From the NCBI GenBank assembly GCA_016794925.1, contig JAEUIW010000009.1, positions 1-64,000 of the forward strand: a stretch of 64,000 bases of DNA, written 5' to 3'. The position numbers were made by a program, and so were the translations under genes. Every line of letters begins with the position of its first letter. The first letter of the stretch is position 1. This document shows positions 24,998 through 32,478 of the stretch, piece by piece. The notes under the pieces were generated by a model. The model worked only from the letters and a program-made list of their open reading frames with translations. It was not told where the DNA came from and made no database searches. This DNA is from Phycisphaerae bacterium (GTDB taxonomy: Bacteria; Planctomycetota; Phycisphaerae; Phycisphaerales; UBA1924).

Positions 24998-25012
24998 CCG
25001 CGACATCGCGGC
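24997..25012 (+). terminator. Hairpin overlapping the ugd stop
   Basis: GCCGCGA-CA-TCGCGGC is a perfect 7-bp inverted repeat beginning in the ugd stop codon. It has no T-run, so it may be a weak terminator or transcript-end stabiliser for ugd. Confidence 0.3.
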
Positions 25013-25112
25013 GACCGCCTACGTGCGGGGGGCATGATCCGGGAGTGGTTGCCATCACGCCGCGGGAAGCGCGGAGGGAGGGTTGTGACTGTTCGAGCGA
25101 ACGGACGCCGGC

Positions 25113-25910
25113 TCAGATGCTGCGCAGGACCGGTGTGCCCGTGCCGCGCGGCCCGGCGGGGATGATCGCCAACGCGAGGCCGGACTCGAGTGACAGGCCG
25201 CGGATCTCCTTGGCCAGTTTTCCGCCGTCGATGGTGAAGCTCGCGAGGGTGCGGACGGCCTTGCCCGCGGCATCGATGGCCACAAGGTCGTAGGGTCCGT
25301 TGTCGGAGGGGAGGTTCTTGCAGTAGAGATATGAAGAGCCCGAGTCGGGGTTGTGCAGCAGGACGGCGCACGCGCCGGTGGGTGCGCCCGGCTGGGCCCC
25401 GAAACGCACGAACTGCGTCTTGCCGCTGACCAGCGTTTCCTCGAAGCGGAGCCCGAACTCGCGGCTCATGAAGTCCGCGACGGTGTTGGTCTGGATCAGC
25501 CCGTTGAGGCGGCGATACTCGGCCTGCATCCAAAACGACAGCACCCCGAACGAGACGGCCGCGGCGGCGCAGCCGATGGCCGTGGCCCGCCACAGCGGGC
25601 TGACAGCCGCTCCCAGGGTGAACCGGAGGAGCCGCCTGCCCGACCCGGCCGGTGTGATACGGCCGACGGGCGCGAGCGACTCGTGGGAGATGGCTTCCAG
25701 CACGCGGCGGCGCATCTCCGCGGGCGGCCGCACGTCCGGCAGCAGGCGCTCGATCTCGGCGAAGCGGGCCTGCTCCTTGCGGAGCTGGGCTCGAACCTCG
25801 GCGGGCGCGGCGTCGAAACCGGCGTCGAAGCGCCGCCGCTCGTCCTCGTCGAGCAGACCCAGCGCATCCATGCAGGCCATTTCCAACAATTCCCGTGTGT
25901 TCATGCTCAT
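25113..25910 (-). CDS. RskA-like anti-sigma factor
   Basis: Membrane anti-sigma factor of 265 residues paired with the ECF sigma gene just upstream. The N-terminal cytoplasmic part (TRELLEMACMDALGLLDEDE) has the shape of an anti-sigma domain but no HxxxCxxC zinc motif. One transmembrane helix lies at about 105-128. The C-terminal extracytoplasmic domain ends DNGPYDLVAIDAAGKA ... SGLALAIIPAGPRGTGTP, matching the RskA C-terminal pattern. Its start overlaps the sigma stop by four bases, so the two are made in stoichiometric amounts. Release of sigma by regulated proteolysis, as for RskA, is an inference. ATG 25904 (MNTRE) is an equally good start. Confidence 0.82.
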   Translation of the reverse strand: MSMNTRELLEMACMDALGLLDEDERRRFDAGFDAAPAEVRAQLRKEQARFAEIERLLPDVRPPAEMRRRVLEAISHESLAPVGRITPAGSGRRLLRFTLGAAVSPLWRATAIGCAAAAVSFGVLSFWMQAEYRRLNGLIQTNTVADFMSREFGLRFEETLVSGKTQFVRFGAQPGAPTGACAVLLHNPDSGSSYLYCKNLPSDNGPYDLVAIDAAGKAVRTLASFTIDGGKLAKEIRGLSLESGLALAIIPAGPRGTGTPVLRSI

Positions 25911-26515
25911 GGCGCCAACCCCTCGTTCAACCCACGCTCACGCAGCCGCACCAGCGCGCGGCTGAGTGCCGACTTGATCGTTCCCAGCGGCGTGTCGAGC
26001 TCCTCCCCGATCTGCCTCAGCGTCTGGCCACCGAGGTACGCCCGGGTGACCACCGTCCGCTGCAGTTCGGGGAGCTGCTCGACATGCTTCATCAGCGCGG
26101 CGAACCGTTCGTCGCGCTCCATGCTCTCGCGTCCTTCTTCGGGCGAGACGTCCATCCCTGCCGACATCGCGCGGCCTTCGCCGGACGCGTGCTGCTTTTC
26201 TTCCAGCGAAGAGGCCCGGATCGAGGACTTGGTCCTGCGGAGCCGGTCCACCAGGTAGCGGCGGGTGATGAGCATCACCCAGGTCACCAGGGCGGCGCGC
26301 TCCGGGTCGTACCGGCCGGCCGTCTTCCAGAGCCTGATGAACACCTCCTGCATCGCGTCCTCCGTGTCCGTCCGATTCGGCATGGCCTGGTACGCCATGC
26401 GATAGACCAGCGAGCCGAAACGGTCGTACAGCCGCGCAATGGCGGCCTGGTCGTTCCGCGACACCGCCTGCATGAGTTGCAGGTCGATCTCGTGCGTCGG
26501 GTCATTCGGTGCCAC
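25907..26515 (-). CDS. ECF-type RNA polymerase sigma factor
   Basis: A 202-residue sigma-70 family factor with region 2 (LYDRFGSLVYRMAYQAM, DTEDAMQEVFIRLWKTAGRYDP) and region 4 (LPELQRTVVTRAYLGGQTLRQIGEELDTPLGTIKSAL, cited in part) and no regions 1 or 3, as in ECF factors of the SigK type. The linker between the two regions is long (about 50 residues) and charged. The start is a GTG at 26515 with AAGGCGG about 7 nt upstream. It is co-transcribed with the RskA-like gene. The target regulon and any auto-regulated promoter were not identified. Confidence 0.92.
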   Translation of the reverse strand: MAPNDPTHEIDLQLMQAVSRNDQAAIARLYDRFGSLVYRMAYQAMPNRTDTEDAMQEVFIRLWKTAGRYDPERAALVTWVMLITRRYLVDRLRRTKSSIRASSLEEKQHASGEGRAMSAGMDVSPEEGRESMERDERFAALMKHVEQLPELQRTVVTRAYLGGQTLRQIGEELDTPLGTIKSALSRALVRLRERGLNEGLAP

Positions 26516-26845
26516 GGGTCACCGCCTTTTGAACGGGCCTCGAACGAGTCCCGCACACCCGACCCCCTTCATCTCTGAGCGGTCTGTGTCGCCTTCGTTG
26601 GATGAACGAGTGCGACCGTTCCGCTCCACTTTCCATACGCAACCGCTCACGATTAGGATGCGTCAGATCGGACGAATGGCAAGCAGGATGTCTGGTTCTC
26701 GCGAGAATTAGTTCGTATTTTGATTGGATCGAATGGTCTAATAACCTGAACAGGTGGGTCGTGGTATGCGTTTATCTGTTGTCCGAAGGCTGTATTGCCG
26801 TTAGACTCAGTGTGACCGTAAGGCCCAACGTGGGAGAGACGAACT
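26516..26845. other. Intergenic region between the sigma-factor operon and a pseudopilin gene
   Basis: This 330-bp divergent region is markedly richer in A+T than its surroundings, especially 26630-26800. It holds the plus-strand promoter at 26779-26807 and the ribosome site GGGAGAG (26832-26838). Apart from those, no RNA gene, repeat or protein-coding frame is convincing. The short frames crossing it have unnatural composition. It presumably also holds the sigma operon's promoter, which I could not pinpoint. Confidence 0.6.
26779..26807 (+). promoter_or_regulatory. Sigma-70-type promoter for the second pseudopilin gene
   Basis: TTGTCC (26779-26784), 17 bp, TAGACT (26802-26807). It is the best -35/-10 pair read in this window. 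The predicted start near 26814 gives a leader of about 30 nt with GGGAGAG 7 nt before the GTG at 26846. Confidence 0.55.
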
Positions 26846-27601
26846 GTGCCGGGTGCCGCTCGTGCCACAACGTCGAATTGCGTCCGCGCGTTCTCGGATG
26901 CGGGGCACCGGTCTAGGGGTGCGTTCTCGCTGATGGACGTGCTGGTCTCGATGGCAGTGGTCGCGCTGCTGGTGGGCCTCACGCTTCCCAGCATGACGAT
27001 GGTCCGCGAGACCACGCACCGCGTGGTGTGCTCCTCCAACGCGCGCCAGCTCGGGCTGGGTGTCGCGATGTATTCGGACGACTACAAGGGCTGGATTCCC
27101 CGTACCGCGCAGGACGGTTCGGAGAGACAGGACGACGGCTCGGCGCGTGAGTCGCTCATCATCGTTCGGCTCGGGGCTCCGCTGAATACGTGGGACGGTC
27201 TGGGTTGGTTGTACAAGGCGTACCTGTCGGCTCCGGGCGTGTACTACTGCCCGTCGCATTGGGGGAACCACGATTTCTCCAAGTACGCGAAGACGTGGGA
27301 CCTGCCGCCCAACGGCGGAGAGATCGTCGCGAACTACCAATACCGCGGCGACGGCGCGGACGGTGTCGGGCAGTTGTTCCGCATGGACCCGCGTCTGGCG
27401 CTGGTCGCCGACGGCATGCGCGACAGCAGCGACTACAACCACCGCAACGGCACGAACGTGTTTCACGCGGACATGAGCGTCGCCTGGTTCTCTGATCCGA
27501 CCGGGCGCTTCACCGAGCTTGTCTCGCGTGACAACAACGGCGGGAACAGCGGCGACCGCATCGGCGACCTGTGGCGGATGCTCGACGGCGGCAAGAAGTA
27601 G
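26846..27601 (+). CDS. Pseudopilin-like protein with variant prepilin motif
   Basis: A 251-residue protein with a prepilin-type N-terminus GAFSLMDVLVSMAVVALLVG: cleavage after Gly is expected, but position +5 of the mature part is Asp instead of the nearly invariant Glu. After the hydrophobic helix come CSSNARQLGLGVAMYSDDYKG and a C-terminal domain with NGTNVFHADMSVAWFSD, matching the planctomycete H-X9-DG/DUF1559-like plan although the DG pair is not conserved. The GTG at 26846 is preceded by GGGAGAG at 7 nt and a good promoter. It resembles the protein at 21753 in architecture. Function unknown. Confidence 0.78.
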   Translation: MPGAARATTSNCVRAFSDAGHRSRGAFSLMDVLVSMAVVALLVGLTLPSMTMVRETTHRVVCSSNARQLGLGVAMYSDDYKGWIPRTAQDGSERQDDGSARESLIIVRLGAPLNTWDGLGWLYKAYLSAPGVYYCPSHWGNHDFSKYAKTWDLPPNGGEIVANYQYRGDGADGVGQLFRMDPRLALVADGMRDSSDYNHRNGTNVFHADMSVAWFSDPTGRFTELVSRDNNGGNSGDRIGDLWRMLDGGKK

Positions 27602-27717
27602 GGCCCCGCAAGCTCGAACGCTGGTTGATTCGGACGTCTTATGGCTCACGGCGCGTTGGGGCGAGCGGACCGGGGATTCGCTCCGCGGCGGGGCTCCGCC
27701 CGGTCAAGAATGTCGGC

Positions 27718-28704
27718 ATGAACCTCACCGCCCGCTTGCCGCTCGCCGTCGCTGTTGCTTGCCTCGGGGCGCTCGCGCCCTGCCGGGCCCAGCTCAACCC
27801 GGATCGGCTCTATTACGGCGTCGATCGCGCCATCCCGATGACGCTCCGGGCTCCCGCCGACGCCAAGGGCGAGGTCGAGATCGCGCTCTTCGAGCCGCTC
27901 GTCGATGAGCCCGTCGCCACGGCCGCCGCGGCGGTGGGGCGGGTGGACCTCGCGGGACTCTTCCCGTCGTTGTGGACGACGCGCGAGCCGAAGGTTCGGT
28001 ACGCGCAGGCGATCGTCGGGGGTGTGCGGATCGGCGCTCCGGTGGTGCTGCAGCCGATGCTCGAGCCCGCGTACGCGATGCTCGACCGGGCCAACCGGCC
28101 CGCGTTCAAACGGCTTACGGAGAACAAGCTCGTCTACTCCGGCTTGCGCGCGTACGGCGACAGGCTCGTCGTGCTGGATACCAGCAAGGGCGAGATCCGG
28201 ATCGCGTTGCGGCCGGACGCCGCGCCCAACACGGCGTGGAATTTCCGGCACCTGGTCGAGGGTGGTTTCTACGATGGCGTGCAGTTCCATCGCGTGGTGG
28301 CGTTCAAGCCCAACGGCGACCGGTTCGTGATCCAGACCGGTGACCCGACCGGCACGGGCGACGGTGGTCCGGGTTATTACATCGACCTTGAGAACAGCCC
28401 GCTCCCGCACGACTTCGGCGTCGTCTCGATGGCCCGCGACAGCGAGCCCAACACCAACGGGTCGCAGTTCTTCATCTGCCTGGGTCGCGCGGGCGTGAAG
28501 CACCTCGACGGCGCGTACACCAGCTTCGCGCAGTGCGTGTCCGGCGCGGAGGTCGTGCTCGCCATCGCCGCCGCGCCGGTCGGGCCCAACGACAAGCCGC
28601 TGGAGCCGCCGATCATCCGATCCGCGACGCTCGTCGAATCGCCGCCGTACGGGCAGGGCGCCAAGCCCGTCACGTCGCCGGAGGTCGCGCCGCCGGGGCG
28701 CTGA
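27718..28704 (+). CDS. Secreted cyclophilin-type peptidylprolyl isomerase
   Basis: A 328-residue protein with an N-terminal signal peptide (LAVAVACLGALAPCRA) and a C-terminal cyclophilin domain from about residue 155. Typical cyclophilin sequences are present: APNTAWNFRHLVEGGFYDGVQFHRVV, cited in part, then FVIQTGDPTGTGDGGPGYYI, FGVVSMARDSEPNTNGSQFF and LDGAYTSFAQCVSG. The residues for proline isomerisation (Arg in FHRV, Gln/Phe in GSQFF) are retained. The N-terminal 120 residues form a separate region without a recognised domain. It is probably a periplasmic folding helper. The ATG at 27718 follows AAGAAT at 6 nt, an imperfect version of the local -10 pattern. Confidence 0.88.
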   Translation: MNLTARLPLAVAVACLGALAPCRAQLNPDRLYYGVDRAIPMTLRAPADAKGEVEIALFEPLVDEPVATAAAAVGRVDLAGLFPSLWTTREPKVRYAQAIVGGVRIGAPVVLQPMLEPAYAMLDRANRPAFKRLTENKLVYSGLRAYGDRLVVLDTSKGEIRIALRPDAAPNTAWNFRHLVEGGFYDGVQFHRVVAFKPNGDRFVIQTGDPTGTGDGGPGYYIDLENSPLPHDFGVVSMARDSEPNTNGSQFFICLGRAGVKHLDGAYTSFAQCVSGAEVVLAIAAAPVGPNDKPLEPPIIRSATLVESPPYGQGAKPVTSPEVAPPGR

Positions 28705-28752
28705 GTCATTCCGCGGATCGCTCGGCAGGGTGCGACGGTCACGCGGGTTTCC

Positions 28753-28758
28753 TAGCAT
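28753..28758 (+). promoter_or_regulatory. -10-like TAGCAT before deoC
   Basis: TAGCAT ends 5 nt before the ATG at 28764 with no Shine-Dalgarno, in the leaderless-type arrangement. No clear -35. Confidence 0.45.
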
Positions 28759-28763
28759 CTCGC

Positions 28764-29660
28764 ATGGCTTCTCCCACGGTCGATCGGGTGATGGTCGAGG
28801 CCCGCGCGGCGTCCTTCACGAAGCGTTCCATCAAGGCCGCGTCCAAGCTCAGGGCGCTCATGCTGGTCCTGTCGATGCTGGACCTGACGACGCTGGAGGG
28901 GAAGGACTCCGAGGAGAAGGTCCGATCGCTGTGCCGCAAGGCGCGCCGTCCCAGCGAGAAATTCGAAGACCTGCCCTCGATGGCGGCGATCTGCGTCTAT
29001 CCGCGTCTGGTGGCGACCGCGAAGCGCGAGCTGGCCGGCAGCACCGTCAGGGTCGCCAGCGTGGCGACGGGCTTCCCGAGCGGGCAGTATCCCCTCGATG
29101 TTCGGCTGGACGACACCCGACGAGCCGTCGGGGAAGGCGCCGACGAGATCGACATGGTGATCTCGCGCGGCGCGTTTCTCGCCGGCCGCCACGGGGAAGT
29201 CGCCGATGAAATTCGCGCCTTCAAGCACGCGTGCGGGCCCGCGCACCTGAAGGTGATCCTCGAGACCGGCGAGCTGGAAACGCTGGACAACGTCCGCCGC
29301 GCCAGCGACTTGGCCATCGGGGCCGGCGCCGACTTCATCAAGACCAGCACGGGAAAAGTGCAGCCCGCCGCGACCATGCCCGTCACGCTGGTGATGCTCG
29401 AGGCCATCCGCGACCACGCCCTGCGGACGGGCCGGTGCGTGGGGATGAAACCGGCCGGCGGCATCGCCGCGGCCAAGCTCGCGATCCAGTACCTCATCAT
29501 GGTCAAGGAGACGCTCGGGCCGCTCGAAAGCGGCGGCCGCTGGCTCACGCCGGAGTTCTTTCGCTTCGGCGCGTCAAGCCTCGCCAACGACGTGCTGCGG
29601 CAGATCGCGTGGGTGCGTGAGGGCCGGTATGCCGCGCGGTACGATTTTTCCGAGGCGTGA
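28764..29660 (+). CDS. deoC: Deoxyribose-phosphate aldolase
   Basis: DeoC cleaves 2-deoxyribose 5-phosphate to glyceraldehyde 3-phosphate and acetaldehyde in deoxynucleoside catabolism. The 298-residue TIM-barrel protein has the Schiff-base lysine Lys193 in GADFIKTSTGK and the second active-site lysine Lys229 in VGMKPAGG. Other conserved parts are AAICVYPRLV, VASVATGFPSG and GADEIDMVI. It has a longer N-terminus (about 40 residues) and C-terminus than E. coli DeoC, as seen in the longer DeoC class. The acetaldehyde produced could be a substrate for the aldehyde dehydrogenase at 32479, an inference from proximity. Its stop overlaps the GTG that could start the following frame. Confidence 0.95.
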   Translation: MASPTVDRVMVEARAASFTKRSIKAASKLRALMLVLSMLDLTTLEGKDSEEKVRSLCRKARRPSEKFEDLPSMAAICVYPRLVATAKRELAGSTVRVASVATGFPSGQYPLDVRLDDTRRAVGEGADEIDMVISRGAFLAGRHGEVADEIRAFKHACGPAHLKVILETGELETLDNVRRASDLAIGAGADFIKTSTGKVQPAATMPVTLVMLEAIRDHALRTGRCVGMKPAGGIAAAKLAIQYLIMVKETLGPLESGGRWLTPEFFRFGASSLANDVLRQIAWVREGRYAARYDFSEA

Positions 29661-29743
29661 CGCGGCATCGGTTGCCGGATCGCCGCGGGTTCCGGCGCGA
29701 TGCGGCCGCGCGCGAACGGGCGACGGGCGGAGGAAGCGAGTGC

Positions 29744-30427
29744 TTGACGGTGTTGCGCCTGCTTTTCATCTTGTGCTCCTTGCTTGTGGTGGGCCTCCTG
29801 CTGAATGTGCTTGTGGCGTGGTCGTGTTTTCTCACGCAACCCGTGCCGCTCACCCGATCCGTCGCGCCAGAATCCGCCCCCCGTCTTCACGATTGGCCCG
29901 TTCCGGTCCCCGACGGATGGCCCGCGCAGGCCGAGCTCGCCGAGTCCGCGCAGCGCCGCGGCGTGGGCATCAGCAGCTACGTCGCGCTACCGGGCGTCGA
30001 TGGTCCGGATACTCGTCTCAACTCTGACCGGGTTCTTGTGGGCATTGATGTGGTCCGTGCCGGATGGCCCTGGCTGGCACTTGAGAAGGAGAGTTGGGCC
30101 CCCACCATCGAACGCTACCGCCCACCCAAGGAATGGAACGTCACCGGATTGTGGCGCGGCGGGCTTCGCGTTCCGTCTTGGGTGCCGCGCCGGCCGGGGA
30201 TCGAGAAGCACTCCCTCCCGGTACGGCCGAGCTGGGCCGGCTTCGCCGGCGGCGCGGCGTTCTACGCCGCCGTGCTGGCGCTGCTCCTCGCCGTGCCCCT
30301 TGCGTTCCGAGCACTCCGCCGTCGTCATCGCGGTCTCTGCGTGCGTTGCGGGTACGACCTCCGAGGGCTCACAACGTGCCCGGAGTGCGGGAGAGCCGGT
30401 CCGCCGTTCCGCCGCGCGACTGCCTGA
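29744..30427 (+). CDS. Membrane protein with C-terminal CGYDLRG zinc ribbon
   Basis: A 227-residue protein with two transmembrane segments, at about residues 3-25 and 165-190, and a C-terminal zinc ribbon CVRCGYDLRGLTTCPECG. This CxxCGYDLRG...CxECG tail is frequent in planctomycete membrane proteins; its function is unknown. The middle is a periplasmic domain with no recognised family. The TTG at 29744 is chosen because GGAGGAAG (29729-29736) stands 7 nt upstream and the first transmembrane helix follows at once; the frame is open back to the deoC stop (GTG 29657), but that extension is Arg-rich and unlikely. Confidence 0.7.
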   Translation: MTVLRLLFILCSLLVVGLLLNVLVAWSCFLTQPVPLTRSVAPESAPRLHDWPVPVPDGWPAQAELAESAQRRGVGISSYVALPGVDGPDTRLNSDRVLVGIDVVRAGWPWLALEKESWAPTIERYRPPKEWNVTGLWRGGLRVPSWVPRRPGIEKHSLPVRPSWAGFAGGAAFYAAVLALLLAVPLAFRALRRRHRGLCVRCGYDLRGLTTCPECGRAGPPFRRATA

Positions 30428-30461
30428 TTCGATCGGATCTCGACGGGGTTGCGCATTCTGG

Positions 30462-30467
30462 TACCAT
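30462..30467 (+). promoter_or_regulatory. -10-like TACCAT upstream of the 30518 gene
   Basis: TACCAT lies 50 nt before the ATG at 30518. GAGGAG follows about 10 nt before the start codon, so this would be a conventional leader of about 45 nt. No clear -35. Confidence 0.35.
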
Positions 30468-30517
30468 GGATCCGTTCGCTGGCCGTTACCCGGTTCGACC
30501 CGAGGAGCCGTGTTCGC

Positions 30518-32014
30518 ATGAGGTGCGTTCGATTCCACCATGCCGCGCGAGCGTGCATCGCGTCCGTCGCCGCATTGTGGGCCGTGTCTGTCGCGCCCGC
30601 GCATGCATCGCTTGCGGCGCCCCCATCGAAGGTCAATCCGCCTCCCGCGCCGCTCGCAACGGGCAGTCCGGCCCATGACACTACGCGTCCGACGCTGATC
30701 GAGGCCGACCCGGATCTGCTCCGCCGCGCCACGGAAGAGTGCCGCGGTCGCACGCGCCTGCTGGTTGTGTTCGTGTATGACCCCCACGATGAACGTTCGG
30801 CCCAGGTGCTGAGCAAGGCATGGACGGATCCCACGCTCGGCGCGTGGCTCGCGTGGCACGCCGAGGTGTACAAGCTCAACGCGGCGGCGTACCCGATCCT
30901 GGCCAAGACGCTCCTCGGTGACAGCCCGATCCCGACCACCATCACGTTCCGCGACGGCAAGGAGATCGGCCGCGTTCCTCCCCTCAGCCAGACGAATCCG
31001 ATGCGGCGATTCGAGATGTGCGCGGCATTGGCCTTGGGGCCGATGGGCCTCAAGCATCCCATCTGGGCCCCGGGCTTGCTTTTCCAACTCGACCTCGTGC
31101 TCGAAAAAACCAAAGCCACCCGGCCCGAGTGGTACGAGCGCCACGAGCGCACCAATCCCATGCCCATGGCGCCCGCGGTGGGAGAGGGCTTCAGCGGCCG
31201 CACCGATGAGTTCGCCGACGCCGTGCATGACTTCGGGCCGAACGAGACGCCCGATCCGCTCGCTCGCCTTGAGGCCGCCCGCCGCGCCGCACGCGATGGC
31301 GACGTCCGAGCCGCCGCGGGCCTGCTCACGTGGGAATGGGAAAACGCCGTGCGCATCGAGCCCGCCTGGCGCGGCGTGCGACTCTCGCTGCTGAGCGACG
31401 AGATCGAGACGCTCGCCCGTCGTCACCCGGGCCTCAAGTCGCGTTTCGTCACCATCCGCGACGATCTCACGGCCCGGCTTCCCTGGGCCTCGTACAACGA
31501 AATACTGGAGTGGATGACGCTCAACCAGATCGTCGGCGACGGCGCACAGAGCACGCTGTTCCTCGATCAGGAGATCAACGCGGTGGGCGTGATGCCCACC
31601 CGGGCCGACGTGCTCGGCTACGAGATGATCCTCCGTCGCGACCGCTGGCATGATCGTCGCGCTGCCGAGGTTGAGGGCGCGAGTTGGATCCGCCGCCAGG
31701 GCGAACTGCTGCGCGAACCGGCACCCTCGGGCATGAGCCTGAGGCAGTGGGAGAGCATCACGGCGCTCCGTCGGGTGCTCGTGCTCGCCGCCGCGTCCCG
31801 CATGTATGCGCTCCTGTTGGAGCGGAACATGGACGCTCCCGCGGCCACGGTCGTCTCGGCTCTCGAAACCGCCCTGGGATCAAAGGCCGGCGGCGAGGCG
31901 CGGTTGACGCTGCTCTCCGCGGCCCTGGTCGCGGGACATCCCAGGCCCGACATACACCTCGGCTGGATTGACGAGCGCACGCCCGCGTGGATCCGCGATC
32001 GACTCAAGCCCTGA
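30518..32014 (+). CDS. Exported thioredoxin-fold-like protein without CxxC
   Basis: A 498-residue protein with a signal peptide (ACIASVAALWAVSVAPAHA). Residues about 65-165 read like a thioredoxin-type domain (LLVVFVYDPHDERSAQVLSK, then SPIPTTITFRDGKEIGR with the cis-Pro position), but the active-site CxxC is replaced by DPHDE. The remaining 330 residues are mostly helical and not recognised. A redox role is therefore unlikely; a protein-binding or chaperone role is a guess. The ATG at 30518 is chosen for its GAGGAG and signal peptide; an earlier in-frame ATG at 30449 adds an Arg-rich leader. Confidence 0.65.
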   Translation: MRCVRFHHAARACIASVAALWAVSVAPAHASLAAPPSKVNPPPAPLATGSPAHDTTRPTLIEADPDLLRRATEECRGRTRLLVVFVYDPHDERSAQVLSKAWTDPTLGAWLAWHAEVYKLNAAAYPILAKTLLGDSPIPTTITFRDGKEIGRVPPLSQTNPMRRFEMCAALALGPMGLKHPIWAPGLLFQLDLVLEKTKATRPEWYERHERTNPMPMAPAVGEGFSGRTDEFADAVHDFGPNETPDPLARLEAARRAARDGDVRAAAGLLTWEWENAVRIEPAWRGVRLSLLSDEIETLARRHPGLKSRFVTIRDDLTARLPWASYNEILEWMTLNQIVGDGAQSTLFLDQEINAVGVMPTRADVLGYEMILRRDRWHDRRAAEVEGASWIRRQGELLREPAPSGMSLRQWESITALRRVLVLAAASRMYALLLERNMDAPAATVVSALETALGSKAGGEARLTLLSAALVAGHPRPDIHLGWIDERTPAWIRDRLKP

Positions 32015-32057
32015 TCGGTGCGAAGCCCCAATTGTCACGCGGGCCGGCCCGGCCATC

Positions 32058-32063
32058 TACAGT
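32058..32063 (+). promoter_or_regulatory. -10-like TACAGT before a small lipoprotein gene
   Basis: TACAGT ends 5 nt before the ATG at 32069 with no Shine-Dalgarno, in the leaderless-type arrangement. Confidence 0.45.
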
Positions 32064-32068
32064 TGATC

Positions 32069-32437
32069 ATGAGGCTCCTCGCACTCGCGGCCATCGGTCT
32101 CCTGCTCGGCTCCCTCGCCGCGTGCTCGCGCTCGGGCTCGCCCGGGGCCGCTTCGGGCGGCGGTGCCGACGGATCGGCACTCACCCCAGGGCGGACCGTG
32201 ACGTTGATCGGCACGCTCCGCGGCGGCATGGCGGGCATCGGCGGCGAGCACACCGGCTGGCAGCTCGAACGCGATTCGGGCGGCCCCATCATGGTGGACA
32301 TGTCGGCGATCAACGCGGACTTGCACCCCAAGATGGACGGGGCGGAGGTCAGCATCACCGGGCCGATCGAGATGAAGAAATGGGTCGAGCGCGGCGAGGC
32401 GTTGGTGCTGGTCGCCAAGTCCGTCACCGTGCGCTGA
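32069..32437 (+). CDS. Small secreted lipoprotein, unknown function
   Basis: A 122-residue protein with a lipoprotein signal ending LAAC (Cys18 in the sequence LLLGSLAACSRSGS), a Gly/Ala/Ser-rich spacer and a compact domain starting TVTLIGTLRGGMAGIGG. The domain reads as an OB-like or small beta fold (GWQLERDSGGPIMVDMS ... AEVSITGPIEMKKWVERG), similar to bacterial proteins that resemble nucleic-acid-binding OB domains, but I would not assign function. It stands alone between the 30518 gene and the aldehyde dehydrogenase. The -10-like element at 5 nt supports this ATG over one 17 codons earlier. Confidence 0.7.
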   Translation: MRLLALAAIGLLLGSLAACSRSGSPGAASGGGADGSALTPGRTVTLIGTLRGGMAGIGGEHTGWQLERDSGGPIMVDMSAINADLHPKMDGAEVSITGPIEMKKWVERGEALVLVAKSVTVR

Positions 32438-32478
32438 AGCGTCGCGCGTCCGCATCGTGCACTTCGATCCGAGCGAAC

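Noticed and set aside
26516..26845. Possible small RNA or riboswitch in the A+T-richer intergenic region
   Set aside because: No stable, recognised fold or conserved motif could be read; only the promoter and ribosome site are supportable.
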